Source of the DNA: Trichodelitschia bisporula
Taxonomy: Eukaryota > Ascomycota > Dothideomycetes > Phaeotrichales > Phaeotrichaceae
DNA length: 64,000 bases
NCBI GenBank assembly: GCA_010356995.1
Contig: ML996687.1
Span: 63,803-127,802 of the forward strand
Direction of reading: 5' to 3'
Part shown: piece after piece, positions 1-12,064 of the stretch
Layout: every line of letters begins with the position of its first letter
Position numbering within the stretch: position 1 is the first letter of the stretch
Position numbers and translations under genes: made by a program
The notes under the pieces: generated by a model
The model's database searches: none
What the model was told of the DNA's origin: nothing
What the model saw: only the letters and a program-made list of their open reading frames with translations

Positions 1-608
1 GACTCTGCGCCGCTCCTAGAACTAACAATGTAATCAGCACCCTCCCTCTGTCCCTCCTCTCCTCCCTTTCTCTCAACCTCCTCCATCTCCTAACCCTCAA
101 TATCCCACCACACCACACCACACCACCCCAAACCCACCCTGCATCGATCTCCGAAACCCACAAACCAGCCCACGGCCACCCCCCCTCCCTCCAACCCCCC
201 ACCTCACGATCCCATCTCCATCGCCACTAGGATCCCGTTTCAGCGCCCGGTTCAAACCAAGCTTCAGCCCCAGCTAGCGGGCTGCACCACCCGCTCCACG
301 CCAAAGCGAGCCTGAGTCTGCGCTCTGCGCGCGAACCGCACCAGACCGTCCCAGACCAAACTAGAACTACCCCAGACTCGACCACACCAGCTTACCCACG
401 CCTCCCGCAGAAAGACCATCAGCGACACGGACACGCCACGCCACCACCCCCCATCGCACGGTTAGTACATTACCCCCCCCCGGGCCGAACGCCTCCCCCA
501 GCACCATCCCCAAACACCACTCACACATACCCGACACAGCCATCCATAAAGCACATATACCCCCCACCGTCCCCCACCCCATCCACCTTACCACCATCCG
601 CAAAAAGA
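1..608. promoter_or_regulatory. Upstream region of the Uds1-domain gene
   Basis: No supportable gene. The stretch is strongly pyrimidine-rich on the + strand (long C and CT runs), as is common in promoters and 5' leaders of filamentous ascomycetes. It probably holds the promoter and leader of the gene starting near 609. An additional 5' exon cannot be excluded. Confidence 0.4.
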
Positions 609-2518
609 ATGGGTCACATCGCGCACTGCCTGCGCCGGGACTTCGACATGGCGGGCTCGTTCCTGATAATGGAGGACATACCGTCACCACCCCCCGTTAC
701 CACACCGCACCCCCTCACTCACCAACGACTCGGAAGCCCGTTCTCCCCCCACCACCGCACCAGCACCATCAGCCCGATGATGGCCACGCACCTCCCCACC
801 AGCATCACCGGCTCGCCCGCACACCACGGACTGGGCATCTTTTCGCCCACGCACCCCAAGCAACGCACCACGCCCATCGTGAAGTACCAGCTCTGGCCCC
901 GGCCCTCGCGGACGCCTACCTCGCCGAGCAACTCCTCCTCCCTCCCCGGGGCCAACGACCGCGCCGCCGCACTCGCAGCCGGCCGTTCCCCGACCTCGCT
1001 TTCCGACACTGCGATCCGACCCCCGGGCCGCGCATCCCTGGCAAGAAGGCGGAACATCAGCGTGCCTGAACTCGGGCCGCCGAGGCAGCTTGCCCGCGAG
1101 CGCGAGGCGTGTATGGACAGCCGTAAGCACAGCGCCCTCCAAACCCGAGCCTCACTAACCAGATAGCCACGATCCCCGGCCGCCCGCCTCTCCGCCCGTC
1201 AGCACAGAACCACGGGCACGAACGGTCTTCTTCCGCACCTGGGACATGGCGCTCGCACCCCTTCAGCGCCGCACTCAGCACACCCCTTTCCCCGCCACAC
1301 ACCAACTCAAACCTCGCCCCCTCACCCCCCCACCCCACGCCGCCAACAACTTTCAACCCCACCCGCCCGCTCAGTCCCATTATGTCACCGGCCGACACGC
1401 CCACCACGGCAGTGTACACCCCGACTCCGCCTAGGGTACCGCCTAAGTCGCCACTTGCGCCAGCCGAGGGCAGCAGTAGTGCGAAACTGCTGCTCAAGGC
1501 GAAGAGCATGGCGTCCATGCGCCCGGTTGGGCGTGCAGGGCCGCCGCCGCCCATTCGGGTGCCGACCCCTGTAGTATTGCAGCGAAGGGCAGGAACGCCG
1601 GTTACGCCGGTTAGGGAGGAGGCTATGAAGGAAACGGCGGTGAAGGAGACTCCGGTCAAGGAGTGCGTGGCGAAGGAAGTGGCGACACCTGCAAAGGAAA
1701 TGTCGACGCCCGCCGGGAAAGACACACCGACCCCTGCTGGAAAGGACGAGACACCGGGCTCGATCATGGAGCGCCCGCGGCCGAAGGGCGTACGGCGTAA
1801 GGCCGGGTCCGCGAGCGGGAGCAGCGATGGGAGGGCGTCGCCTTCGGGGACGCCGGACTCACCTGCCCTGCCCCGCGGACTGAGGCCGCAAGCGGCGAGC
1901 GTGGCCATGAGCCAGGCGGAGAAGGAAGGCTTGCGGCAGCAGGCATTTGGGCAGGCGGACCAGTTCGAAGTGCTGGGGGCGAAGGAGGTGGCGGCGATGT
2001 CGCGGGTGAGTCTAGCTTCCGGCCTGTGTTCATGATGGGGGTGCTAACGAGGGCAGGAATTGAGGGCGTTGGATGAAAGATGCGAGTACCTGCGCAAGAC
2101 ATACAAGTCCCTTCGTGCTGGGCGGCAGAAGCTGCACGGCCGGCTCATTGGGTATCTCAAGAGCGAGACGCTGGTGTTTAGTCGCGAGGGGTTGTTGCGC
2201 CAGCAGGAGGCGCTTCTGGAGTTGGATCGCAGTATTGATGATTGGATTTTCAAGCTGGAGAGGGCGGAGAATCGCCGACTGAGGTTGAGGCAGAAGATCC
2301 TGGAGCATGTGGCTGCTGCGATGGCGCTGAATACGCTGCCTGAGGCGCAGGCCCAAGCTACGCCGCCTGGAAGTCCCGTACGCGTGATCAGTCCTGCGCC
2401 GTTGCGGATTGACAGGAGGGGTGTTGAGAGTATCAAGGTGTATGCTGATGGGCAGGTGCTGAGCTTGTTTTCGGATATTGAGCAGGCGGTGAATCAGATG
2501 TGCGAGGCGGTGGGTTAA
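609..2518 (+). CDS. Uds1 (up-regulated during septation) domain protein
   Basis: Three exons (609-1122, 1167-2005, 2057-2518) give 604 residues. Intron 1 (44 bp, GTAAGC...CACTAAC...TAG) and intron 2 (51 bp, GTGAGT...GCTAAC...CAG) are canonical. Splicing intron 1 creates the segment MDSPTIPGRPP, which follows SVPELGP exactly as I remember it in fungal relatives, so the join is well supported. The N-terminal two thirds are disordered and rich in Pro, Ser and Thr, with lysine/glutamate repeats (KET/KEV) around residues 320-360. The Uds1 domain is C-terminal, about residues 420-545 and crossing intron 2: FEVLGAKEVAAM then LDERCEYLRKTYKSLRAGRQ and ENRRLRLRQKILEHV. It is coiled-coil-like. The family is named for induction during septation and its molecular role is unknown. 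The start is uncertain: ATGs at 609 and 648 are both possible. Confidence 0.85.
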
Positions 2519-5009
2519 TGCGGATGACGCTTATGGTTACGAGACGATGTACATCACGGTCCTTTTCGCTTCTTCCTGTCTTTTTACTTTCTCTTCAGGC
2601 GGCATTGCCGGTAGGGGGCGTTGGTGTTTTTTTTTTCATCTCCACCTTCCTCGTTGTACATTTCTCCTGGGAGTTGCACAGCTGTACGTTAATGAAGTCA
2701 CGGGCGGGGACACCACAGTCTCACGACGAACGAGCCACGAAGCACGCACGGAGCTGTAGATAGCTAAAAATCATGAAATTAGCGTATCTTCTGCTTCTCG
2801 TGCCTCGAAAACTGTCTCTGTTTCTCCCGTCACTCACTGACGTCGTGCCTTCAGAAATTTCATACGACTCATGGACATCGTGCCTTCAGAACTTTCACCC
2901 AAATCACCCTCATCGTCCCTCTAGAACCCTCACGCCACAACCGACGCCGCAAGCCAGACCCTCCGGCACCCCGCATCCGAAAAAAAGGCCATATGACCTC
3001 CCCCCGTTTCCCCGCATCCGGCCCCGGCAGCGATCAAACCGTGCCTGGCAGCCGGCAGGGTCGAGTCAAGCCGCGCGCCGTAAAAGAAGCGTACGCGCAC
3101 GCGCACACGCCGGGTTTGTCTGCTGCGCGCTTGCATGCGATCCGACTGTCGCAACAGGATGCAGGTCGGGTCTTTGCGGGTGTACCAACGTCGTCGATGA
3201 CCGCCGGCCGGTATTCGGCTGTACAACCGACGGGGGGAGGGGGTGCGGCTCTGGTCATGACCGGGAGTGAACGGGGAGAGCCTGGGACTAGTGGGAGTAA
3301 GGACGCTCCAAGTGCGAAGGCGACTGTCAAATCTGAAGTCGGAGTAGAAGACGAAGAGATGGAGAGAGGAAGACACTCTCAAGACCAAGTACATCATGCC
3401 AAGTATCCTCCGGTGTTATTTTCTACTACCATTGCGCACATTACATCATGTGCCTTCCTGACACAACAATGCTCCTGCATTATGTCTACGTCAGAGTCGG
3501 AGTCGGAGGGAAGGAGCTGGGGAGTGCAACGGTTGAAGGGATGGGAGGGTGGAGGGTACGATGGTGCCCGGCCAGAGATCAAGGAATGGTGGGGAGGTCC
3601 GGGGAAGTGTGGGGGAGGTGCGTTCCGTAGTCGGAGGAGGAACAATGGCCTGATGCTGTGTACAATGGTAACCTTACGTACACTTCTCGTCATTGACGGT
3701 CGGGTATCGCTACCTCTACCATATTTCACCTGCCATTCCGCTGCCTCTACTGTCACTCCTTTACTATGCCGCTGATGCTCAGTTGTCTTGCTTTATCGTA
3801 CAGCGCCGTCTCTGGATCGCAGCATATAGCATCCGATGATACCTCTAAATGATTGATGCGATAACGTCACTACGCACCCGCGCCGTCACCAGCACCGCAA
3901 TGTACAGCACCCTCGCCGCTGAACGGGCAGCTTCGGCCCGAGGGGAAGAAGTTGGCTTGCACTGTCGACGCGTTGCTGGGCGCCACACTCCCGAAACCGG
4001 CTAGCCGACCCACTGGCCGCGTGGCAGGCGCACTTCACCGAAGCCGGCTCACGCTCCGGTCATGTTAGGGCGTGGAGGCAGGCGCGGTTGCCGATCTACC
4101 GCATCGGACATGAGCAGTTCGGGGAATGTGGGGGTGACGAGTGAGGCGGCGAGGACCGGTCGAAGTGTGGAGACTAACAGCAAGCTTTAACGCTACTAAC
4201 CCTCGGCTATGTTGATGAAATCAATTAGATGGTCGAGAGGCGAGGGCGCGGACAGTCGCATGGTGTACGGTGCGGAGTAGAGGGGACGTCCGCTGTGGTA
4301 GACTGCAAGCCTGCGGACCGGCAACGAAGTCTACGGGGCTGAATCCGACGCCGTGACACAGCAGCCGCTCTACCAATGCCTTTGGACGACTATAGCCGCA
4401 GCACATCGAGTGGCGCACCCGGCACGTCGTTCGGTACCGTCCGTCGGCACCCTGCCTCGGCTCGGGCACGTCCTTCAGCCAATCGGCTCAAAGGCCGCCA
4501 TCGAAGCGCAGGGTTGCAACGGGTAACAGCCGGGGCAAAACGCGGGGTGCAGCGCTAAAGCTACAGCGTCACATCGTCTTGTGCGCTGCTGCCGAAAAGT
4601 GGGGACAACCATCGTGAAGTCGGTGGCTTCGGCTTCAAGGACTTGATTCAGGGCACACGTGATTTGCGACCAACCCCGAGCGGTGATGGCCTTGCAGGTC
4701 TAGCACGATGTTACGCTGTCCGCGCCCCGGGTAAGGCTTTCCAATTGACGGAGTAATTCCGTTGTGAGTGTAGCGCGCGCGGACGGACTCATGCTCGGCG
4801 CATGTTCCCCCGACCCTCCCCGGATACTGGCCACGATTACCACTGATGTGCGGGGGAGGGGATCCTGGTTCTGCGAGGGGGCAGGCGGAGAAATAGGTAT
4901 ATTTGATATTAAGCCTGGGTGTCGAAATTTTGGACGTGTTCATGAGGGACGGTTTTTGCGACGTCGCATCGAGGGAGATTGTTGAGCCTCAGTTTCACAC
5001 ATCGCAGCC
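2519..5009. other. Gene-poor intergenic region
   Basis: No gene I can defend. Open frames of up to 260 codons exist on the + strand around 2990-3775, but their composition shifts along their length and no motif is visible. The words tcgtgccttcagaa and catacgactcatggacat recur around 2840-2890, a small local duplication. 3850-4620 is GC-rich but broken in all frames. 4890-5009 should carry the promoter of the sugar porter. Confidence 0.5.
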
Positions 5010-6680
5010 ATGGCGCTCCCCCCCAAGATCTACCAGGTACGTTTCAGCCTTGCCCTCCTGCACCGCTAATACCAATGGCAGTTCCTCGTCGCGGTGTTCG
5101 CATCCCTCGGGTCGCTCCTCTACGGCTACGACCTCGGCGTCATCGCCGAAGCCATCGCAAGCGAAAACTTCACAAACCTCTTCAACCCCACCAAGAACGA
5201 AATCGGCGCCGTCGTCTCCGTCTTCACAGGCGGCGGGTTCTTCGGCGCAGCGCTCGCGGGCCCGCTCGGCGATCGCTGGGGCCGCAAATGGACTATCCTG
5301 ACGGGCGCGCTGGTTTTCTGCCTCGGCGGCGCGCTGCAGACCGGCGCACAGAATCTAGGGTACCTGTATGCTGGTCGTGCGATCGCGGGTCTCGGTGTCG
5401 GTGTGCTGGTTATGATTGTTCCGCTGTACCAGGCTGAGCTGTGTCATCCAAGTATTCGTGGGCGTGTGACGACGTTGCAGCAGTTTATGCTCGGGATTGG
5501 CGCGCTGATTGCGTCGGGGACGGGATACGGTACGCTTTCCACTCTGTATGAAGATTGGCAGAGGCTAACGACCCAGGTGCCTACACCGGCTTCCCCGCAA
5601 CCTCGTCCAAGCAGTGGCGCGTGTCTCTCGGCATTCAAATCATCCCGGCTGCTCTCCTCGCCGCCCTCATCCTGCTCTTCCCCGAGTCGCCCCGCTGGCT
5701 GATCGCGCACGACCGTGCCGAGGACGGACTGGTCACGCTGGCGCAACTACATGCGCGCGGCGACACGGAAGACGTGTGGGTGCGGGCGGAGTGGACAGCA
5801 ATTCAAGACGCCGTCGCTGTTGAAACCGCAGAGGGGGCGCGCAGCTACGGGGACCTGTTCAAGAAGAAGAGCAGCGCGCGGCGACTCTTCCTCGCTGTCG
5901 CGCTGCAGGCGAGCGTGCAAATGACGGGCGTGTCCGCCATCCAGTACTACAGCGTTACGATCTTCAACCAGATGGGCATCAGTGGCGGCGACACGCTCAA
6001 GTACCAGACGTACAACAGCGTGATTGCTCTGGTCGCGCAGGCGTTGTGCATGTTGCTCGTCGACCGCCTGGGCCGGCGTTGGCCGCTGATTCTGGGGAAT
6101 CTGGGGAATTGCGTTACGTTTATTGCGGCGGCGTGCCTGCTCGCGAAGTACCCGCCCGATGCGCTGGGTGGGAGTAATGCGGTTGCGGCCCGGGGTTTCA
6201 TTGCGGCGACGTGGTTGTTCAATTTCTCGTTCAGCGCGACGTGTGGCCCGTTGAGCTGGATTATCCCGGCCGAGATTTTTGATACGGCGACGCGCGCGAA
6301 GGGCGTGAGCATTGCGACGATGACGAGCTTTGCGTTTAACACGATGATTGGGCAGACCACGAGTGTGGCCATGGAGACGATTAAGTGGCGGTGGTATATC
6401 TTGTTCGTGGTACGTTGGACATTTTGATCAAGGAGGAGCAGAGGCTAATCACCAACAGGTGTGCAATTTCACCAACGCCGTCTTCTTCTGGGCCTTCATG
6501 CCTGAGACGAAGAACCGGCCGCTTGAGGAGATGGACTACCTTTTCACCAATGCGCCGCTGTTCGTGCCCTTCATGGATGTGAAGGAGTACGAGTCGCATG
6601 ACCTTGAGCGCCGGGTGGAGGAGCAGCAGCGCAAGGGGAGCGTGGAGCACGTTACGGATGTCGGGAGGAAGGCTGAATAG
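5010..6680 (+). CDS. MFS sugar porter (hexose/quinate-type transporter)
   Basis: Four exons (5010-5036, 5082-5529, 5577-6409, 6459-6680) encode 509 residues, normal for the sugar porter family. The first exon holds only nine codons. All three introns are 45-49 bp with GTACGY donors and CTAA-type branch sites. Visible signatures are GSLLYGYDLGVI in helix 1, GDRWGRKWTI (loop 2-3), PESPRWLIAHDRAEDG (centre), VDRLGRRWPL (loop 8-9) and PETKNRPLEEMDYLF after helix 12. The protein would sit in the plasma membrane and import a sugar or related polyol by proton symport or facilitated diffusion. The substrate cannot be told from sequence. It has no metabolic partner next to it, so it is not an obvious part of a catabolic cluster. 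Confidence 0.93.
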
Positions 6681-8598
6681 GGCTGGAGTATGGACATGCG
6701 GGTCCGAGTAATGGGTAATGGTACCGTAGTGAATTGACTATTGGCCGTGAATCCGAGGTTGGAGAAGTTCTATGGAGGCCGAGTGAGAGTGTTCTCTACC
6801 ATGGGGACGGAGCCGAGCGACGGTACTGTACCCTATGCCAATGGAGATGGAGATGGATCCGAATGTGGATGCGCCTTCTGGAGACGCATCCGAATGTGGA
6901 TTCAGCCTCTCGATGCATCCGAGGGGCGATATGCCCATGGAGCCGGACCCGGAGATAGTGGCCATGGACATCGGCCCGTGCTTCTGCAGACGATTGGCCC
7001 GGGCCACGCGGCGTCGCGAATTGGCGGTGTTCCTGAACTTCGTGGCATGCTGCACGATGCAGGGCGCTGCACACTCGGAGCGAGAGCGTGCGTTCGCGCG
7101 GGCTGACGGCGTGCTGAATGCGGTTATTTCTGCCGAGGCACGAGAAGGTGGTGATGATGCGCGGTTCTTGCCGATGCGGTAGGTCTGAGTACCCGTTGTC
7201 CGATACGTACCCCACGCTGACCCGGAAGCCTCGAGTTCCGAGACCGTGGGAAGGGGGCTCCACTGTCAGCTCCACCCTCGTGAGAACTGAAATTTCGGGA
7301 TGAGGTCGGTTTGAGGCGGGGAGTGGTGTGGGATTCCATTCGAAGCGGGGAGTGGTGTGGGGGTAAGTGGCATGGGGCGGGGGGGTGGGGAACACGATAG
7401 GGCTACCCGTATCGCGCGCGAAGCTAAAAAGGATTCGCGTGAAGTCTAGCGCGAAGCCTAAAGGAACATCAGCGACGACGATCACTGCCGAAAAGGTAAT
7501 GACTGATGGCGTTCAGCTCCCCCAGCCTCCCCGCCTCCGATTGCCGATCTGATGCATTGTTGGGGTGGCGTGGCTCAGATTGACAGTGACAGCGAGGCGG
7601 TGCGGCAACTTCACGCCTCCACGCTCTCCACAGTGTTCGTGTTGATTCGTCCCACACATGCACTTCTCAACTGCAGTTGCTATTGAAGCCCTGCATAAGT
7701 ACATACGGATGTACCGTATGCACTGCGATACGGTACCGTGCTATGCAGCCGTGGCAGCTAATGCATATTGCCAATGCCGATGGCTATTGTCTACCCGCGA
7801 ATTCAATAGGCCCTGCAGTGACCCGACGCGTTCCTGCGTCTTGACACGGCGACACAATTGGGGGAGGCCGGGGATAAGCTCCGCGCCGCTTATGGATGTG
7901 ATCGAATGATGTTGCTTTGCCTCACCTATCCCGCTGTGCACATGCCTATCTCGTTCGTCTCCGCAGCAATCGATCGTCCCTTTGCCTCCATTGAAGTCTG
8001 GCATACTGTGCGCTATTCGCAGGCAACGACCTCGGCCTTGACCAGCTTTCTCCACACTTTGTCCACTTTGCATCCAGGCGTCCCGGGCTCCTCTTCTATA
8101 TACATGTCGAAAGAGCCAGAACGTCGGCCGCCCGCTGTCGTCCACGGTTCATCGTTCGCCGACTCCTCCGACCTCACCACCTTCAGCCCAGACTTTGTGG
8201 TTTTTTCCTGCCACACGGCGGCGCGCTTTGTCTCACTCCTGCCAGCCTCGAGGTAAGTCCCTTTCTCGGCTTCTGCGTGCTGCACCTTTCTCCCTCCCAC
8301 TTCTCCTCACCGCATGAGCACGGCTCGACTCGTGCTTCCCCATCCATTCATCCTTTTCTCCCTTGCATCTTGCATCTTCTTCCTCCGCATCTCTATCCTA
8401 TCCTATCCAATCCCTCCATCCTCCATCCCAAGTCCTTCCCATCCAATCCATCTCACCGGAGCTCCGACGTGCCATCCCCCGCTCCAGACCATCGGTCACG
8501 GCGACCCTCCCCCCCCCCCCGTCACCGTTATTTGATCCCCCCCCCCCAACCCATCCGTCGTACATCGTTACATCAACCTCGCATGCAACCACCATACC
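6681..8598. other. Intergenic region before the 914-residue protein
   Basis: Apart from the weak candidate at 6835-7182, no gene is supportable. A 17-bp word (gcggggagtggtgtggg) is repeated near 7317 and 7346. From about 8260 to 8598 the + strand is strongly CT-rich, a likely promoter or 5' leader for the downstream gene. Confidence 0.4.
6835..7182 (+). CDS. Possible small protein, 115 residues
   Basis: A single open frame begins with a Met/Glu-rich acidic stretch (MPMEMEMDPNVDAPSGD), carries a short internal duplication (PNVDAPSGDASECG-like words; DNA word atccgaatgtggat twice), then a basic helix (RRLARATRRRELAVFLNF) and a Glu/Arg/Ala-rich tail. I do not recognise it. The helical, polar composition is protein-like, but there are no introns, homologue or clear promoter, and an overlapping frame on the other strand is also open. 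Confidence 0.3.
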   Translation: MPMEMEMDPNVDAPSGDASECGFSLSMHPRGDMPMEPDPEIVAMDIGPCFCRRLARATRRRELAVFLNFVACCTMQGAAHSERERAFARADGVLNAVISAEAREGGDDARFLPMR

Positions 8599-11343
8599 AT
8601 GTCCTCTCTAACCTCTCAGCGCCGCAAACCCCGCCCCCCCCGTCACTCCCGCCCCGTCGACGCCAACGAACTCCACCGCCGCCTCGAACTCCTCGCCCTC
8701 GTCGCCAACACAATCGGCTACACAATCCCTCGCCCCTTCACGCCTGCGAAGTCGCGCTCCCCCTCCCCCCCAGCTTACACGAAGGCCTGGCGCAAAGCCG
8801 CCGCGACCACGGCCCGCAGCGTCGAGTTCCAGCGCGTCGAGGCCGACGCCGTGAGTACGGTGTCGACGCGCCGCCGCCACGACACCAAGAATCGATGGAT
8901 CAAGGGGCTCCGCGACGACCGCGGGGGAGACGCGTCTAACCCGCTGCCGCCCGAGGCGAATTCTTCAAGGCCACTTTCCTTCGTGCGTCCCGAGCCAGCG
9001 CTTGCGGATTCCGAGAAGGCGCGGCTGGCGCGCCACGACGCGGCCCGTGCGTGTGGCGCCCCGCACCCCGGCCCCACGAGTCCGGCCGGCGCGTCGGGGA
9101 TGCAGACGCAGACGCAGACGCAGAGAGTCGGTGCAGGCCTGCCTACGATAACTCCCCCGGTGCCCAGCGGGGAGGCACCGCATGTCCCCGTCCCCGTTCC
9201 TGCAGAGGCTATGGGTGCATCGAGTCCGCCGTCGGAGCAGCGCAAGAAGCGACGGAGCTGGAATCTCTTCGCGCGACGCAGCAAGGCTGACACCGCCATC
9301 GTCACGCCCGTCCACGACAAGAGTCCCTTCGCCGCCCCGCCGATCATCCACGATGCGCGCCCCGGCACGGCAAAATCCCCCCCGCCAGCACACAAGCTCA
9401 AGGACTCGACGGGGAGTTCGTCGCGCGCTGGCCTCACGGACACCAGCACATCTACCACGGATCTGAGCACGCTTCTCGCCGCCGCTGCTTCCCAACAAGC
9501 TCAATTCCAACAATCACAACTCCCCCCCGAGCCCCTAGGCCTGCCCTACGAAGATCATCCCTCGCCCAGCATTTCCCGCGCCCCGTCTGCGACTTCGACG
9601 TCTGCGCCGGCGAAACGGCAACGGCGTAAGTTACAGCGCCGCCGGCCAAGACAGGGGATTGCGCTGCAGGACGGGGTGCCGGCGCATGTGCAGAGCCCTG
9701 CGCAGGCCCTGGACGGGGATTTTGGGGCTGGGGCTGGGGCTTTTGGGGGTGGTGCTGAGGCAGGGCTGGGGTGGGACATGCACGAGCGGGCGACGTTTGC
9801 GGCGGAGGTGGCGTGCGCGTTTGGGGGTGGGGAGGGGGGTGGGGGTGGAGTGGGGGATGGGCAGGGGAATGGGGGTATGGATGGGTTAAGGCAATACCCG
9901 CCTGCCCCACGGCGGACGTTTCCCCCGTCTGAGGGGTATACGAGGCAGATGCGGGAGGGGAGTCGGCCGGGGAGTGCAGGGGTTCCGAGGGAAATGGGAC
10001 TTGCGAGGAGGGAGGAGCGGGATCGGAAGAGTGCGAGTGTGTTTGTGGAGAGGAAGAGGGGAAGTGGGATTGATCGGAAGTTGAGGGAGGAGATGGAGTG
10101 GGTTAGGAGGGGGAGTGGTGGCGTCGGTAACGGTAACGGTAACGGTACCGCGGCTGGTATTGGCACTGGCGCCGGCGTTGAGGGCGGGCCGGGAGAGAGC
10201 AGGGCATGGACAGGCACATGGGTCGACACGCAGTCTGGCTCTAAAGACAAGAAAGACGACGCACCGGCATCCCCCTCCCCCCCCGCCCTCCCGCCTTCCA
10301 CCCCCTCGCCGCCCGCTCCAGACGCCCTCCTCCATCCCTCCCCCCAACCCGTAGCCGACACGCCCCCCACTTCGCCCTCTCACTACTCCACGCCCTCCCC
10401 CCCCCTGCAGCAACCCAACCCCTCCCCTCCCCCACCACAGACAAAACCAAGCACAAAACCCCATCTCGACCATGCCGGTACGAAACCGCACCTCGACCAC
10501 GCCACCTATCCCTTCCCTTCCCCACCCAACCATTCTCAACCTGAAAGTTCAACGTCGCTTCCCCTCCCCGCCCGCAGACCGACGACGCCGGGGACTGCTG
10601 CGCTAAGGCTGGTGACGGATGAGGAGGCGAAGTACATGACTAAAGCGAGTCTGGCGCTTTTGAAGAAGCAGGAATTGGCGTTGAGGAGGAGGACGGTGGG
10701 GATGGGGGGCGAGGCCGAGGCTGAACCCGAGACCGAACCTGGGACTGGAGCAGGGCGGGAGGAGAAGAAGGAAAGGGAAAGCAAACCCCGCATGTGGGCC
10801 CACCTCAAGCGCCGCTCGCCTACACCGCCGCGCGCCCGCCCGGCTCCGGACGAAGGCGAAACCGAAGCCGAGACCAAAGGAGTGGTGCCGGGGAAAGAAA
10901 CCCTCGTGGTGACAGCCGAGAAGGTTAGGATGACAATCGACCGCCCCCGCCGCGCACATCCTGGCCCTCCGCCACCAGCCATGACCAACCCCGGCATCGG
11001 GACGCTAAGGAACTACTCGCGCCCGAATTCCCGCCCGAATTCTCGACCGAATTCGGCGCAGCGGGCGGGGCCGCAGGGCGGAGAGGTTTGGAGGGGGCAT
11101 GGCTACTCCGCTTCCACCAGCGACGTCGGCGTTACTTTTGGCCCCGGTGTCCGGACGCGGGGATGGAGGTATGGGGATGGGTATGGGGTGCAGTTTCCAG
11201 TGTCTGTGTCGAATCCGGGGAGTGTGCATGGTAGGTCTGAGAGCGTGGACGAGGGGAAGCCGGTGAGGAAGCAGAGTTTCTGGCGAAGGTTAAGTGGCTC
11301 TGGGCGGGACGTGGGCGCGGAGAGGGAGAGGGTGGGGACGTGA
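8599..11343 (+). CDS. Large disordered hypothetical protein, 914 residues
   Basis: One uninterrupted frame starts at ATG 8599 behind a pyrimidine-rich leader. Only the N-terminus looks folded (about residues 15-110: DANELHRRLELLALVANTIG, then a basic segment KNRWIKGLRDD). The rest is low complexity: QTQTQTQ, a Gly/Ala-rich block coded by G runs (about residues 370-430), Pro/Ser-rich blocks, KPHLDHA repeated twice, and three tandem RPNS units (12-bp DNA repeat near 11020-11060). The C-terminus has a short basic motif, KQSFWRRLSGSGRD. I do not recognise a family; proteins of this type in filamentous fungi are often cytoskeletal or signalling scaffolds, but nothing here shows that. Long frames on the opposite strand across this gene are shadows. 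Confidence 0.75.
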   Translation: MSSLTSQRRKPRPPRHSRPVDANELHRRLELLALVANTIGYTIPRPFTPAKSRSPSPPAYTKAWRKAAATTARSVEFQRVEADAVSTVSTRRRHDTKNRWIKGLRDDRGGDASNPLPPEANSSRPLSFVRPEPALADSEKARLARHDAARACGAPHPGPTSPAGASGMQTQTQTQRVGAGLPTITPPVPSGEAPHVPVPVPAEAMGASSPPSEQRKKRRSWNLFARRSKADTAIVTPVHDKSPFAAPPIIHDARPGTAKSPPPAHKLKDSTGSSSRAGLTDTSTSTTDLSTLLAAAASQQAQFQQSQLPPEPLGLPYEDHPSPSISRAPSATSTSAPAKRQRRKLQRRRPRQGIALQDGVPAHVQSPAQALDGDFGAGAGAFGGGAEAGLGWDMHERATFAAEVACAFGGGEGGGGGVGDGQGNGGMDGLRQYPPAPRRTFPPSEGYTRQMREGSRPGSAGVPREMGLARREERDRKSASVFVERKRGSGIDRKLREEMEWVRRGSGGVGNGNGNGTAAGIGTGAGVEGGPGESRAWTGTWVDTQSGSKDKKDDAPASPSPPALPPSTPSPPAPDALLHPSPQPVADTPPTSPSHYSTPSPPLQQPNPSPPPPQTKPSTKPHLDHAGTKPHLDHATYPFPSPPNHSQPESSTSLPLPARRPTTPGTAALRLVTDEEAKYMTKASLALLKKQELALRRRTVGMGGEAEAEPETEPGTGAGREEKKERESKPRMWAHLKRRSPTPPRARPAPDEGETEAETKGVVPGKETLVVTAEKVRMTIDRPRRAHPGPPPPAMTNPGIGTLRNYSRPNSRPNSRPNSAQRAGPQGGEVWRGHGYSASTSDVGVTFGPGVRTRGWRYGDGYGVQFPVSVSNPGSVHGRSESVDEGKPVRKQSFWRRLSGSGRDVGAERERVGT

Positions 11344-11551
11344 GGGGGGGGTAATGAGGGATGTGTGTGGGGGAATGGGCGTTTGGGTTGCATAGCGTGG
11401 GCTGGGAATTGTCGCTCCTTCGGGCTTTGGGGGTTGTAGATGGTTATCCTAATTTATGGTTTGGCATCACGGTGCTTGCGGGCGAGTGAAGTGTGACCGG
11501 GCGTAATGGCTATGCTATGGTCATTCTCCTCATTCATAGTCCTCTTGATTC

Positions 11552-11637
11552 ATCACAGCCGCTCAAAAAGTCATGGCCGCCCCATGCGCAAAAGCGCCTA
11601 AATGGGTAGGCCACGACTTTTCTGCCCAGCCCTTGGT
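11552..11637. mobile_element. MITE-like inverted-repeat element, copy at 11.6 kb
   Basis: The left arm contains aaaaagtcatggccgcccc and the right arm taggccacgactttt, imperfect reverse complements of each other around a core of about 25 bp. The same arm motif and the following word ccttggtcc occur in the two copies at 25521-25775. There is no coding capacity, so if mobile it depended on a transposase elsewhere. No clear target duplication was recognised; the ends are approximate. Confidence 0.4.
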
Positions 11638-11888
11638 CCCTGCTACGGTCCGGTCCGGTCCGCAGCGCCCTCGACCAATCAGAAGCTAGCATTCCTCAAC
11701 ACCAAAAGCTGCGTATCCGCAGATGGTTGCCACGACATAAATATTCCCCAAAAAGGCCACATCGCTCCCGAGTGCATGTCCTTTGTAACCCAGTTACCTA
11801 AGGCTATTCTATTTCTGACTAATATTTTTTCTACGCTCAAATACGTGTTCTAAAGCCTCTGAACGCAAATTCGCTTATCGTCGCCTAA

Positions 11889-11912
11889 ATTCGCCTATCG
11901 TATGAGGCGAAT
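11889..11912. repeat. Perfect 8-bp inverted repeat (hairpin)
   Basis: attcgcct and aggcgaat flank an 8-base loop. A near copy of the left side (aaattcgcttatcgtcgcct) lies just upstream. Possible leftover of a mobile element or a structured RNA; too short to say. Confidence 0.4.
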
Positions 11913-12064
11913 CGGAAGGGCTATATCGAGTAGGAAGGCTGCGGAGACGGCCTATAAGAAAGAGGGAAGGGGTTGTAGGGTATTTAAGGGCGGGCGGCGC
12001 AGTTTCGAGAGGAATAGAATAGGTAGAGTATAGAGATACTGGAACTAAACGCTCGGAATGCTGA

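Noticed and set aside
1057-1908. 283-codon minus frame across the Uds1 gene
   Set aside because: Shadow of the + strand exons, whose junctions recreate conserved family motifs.
2993-3775. Open frame of 260 codons on the + strand
   Set aside because: No motif, no splice pattern; composition changes along the frame and other frames are equally open in this GC-rich stretch.
9555-10370. Long minus-strand frames across the 914-residue protein gene
   Set aside because: They are Pro/Ser-rich mirror images of Gly/Arg/Pro-rich coding sequence and have no independent signal.
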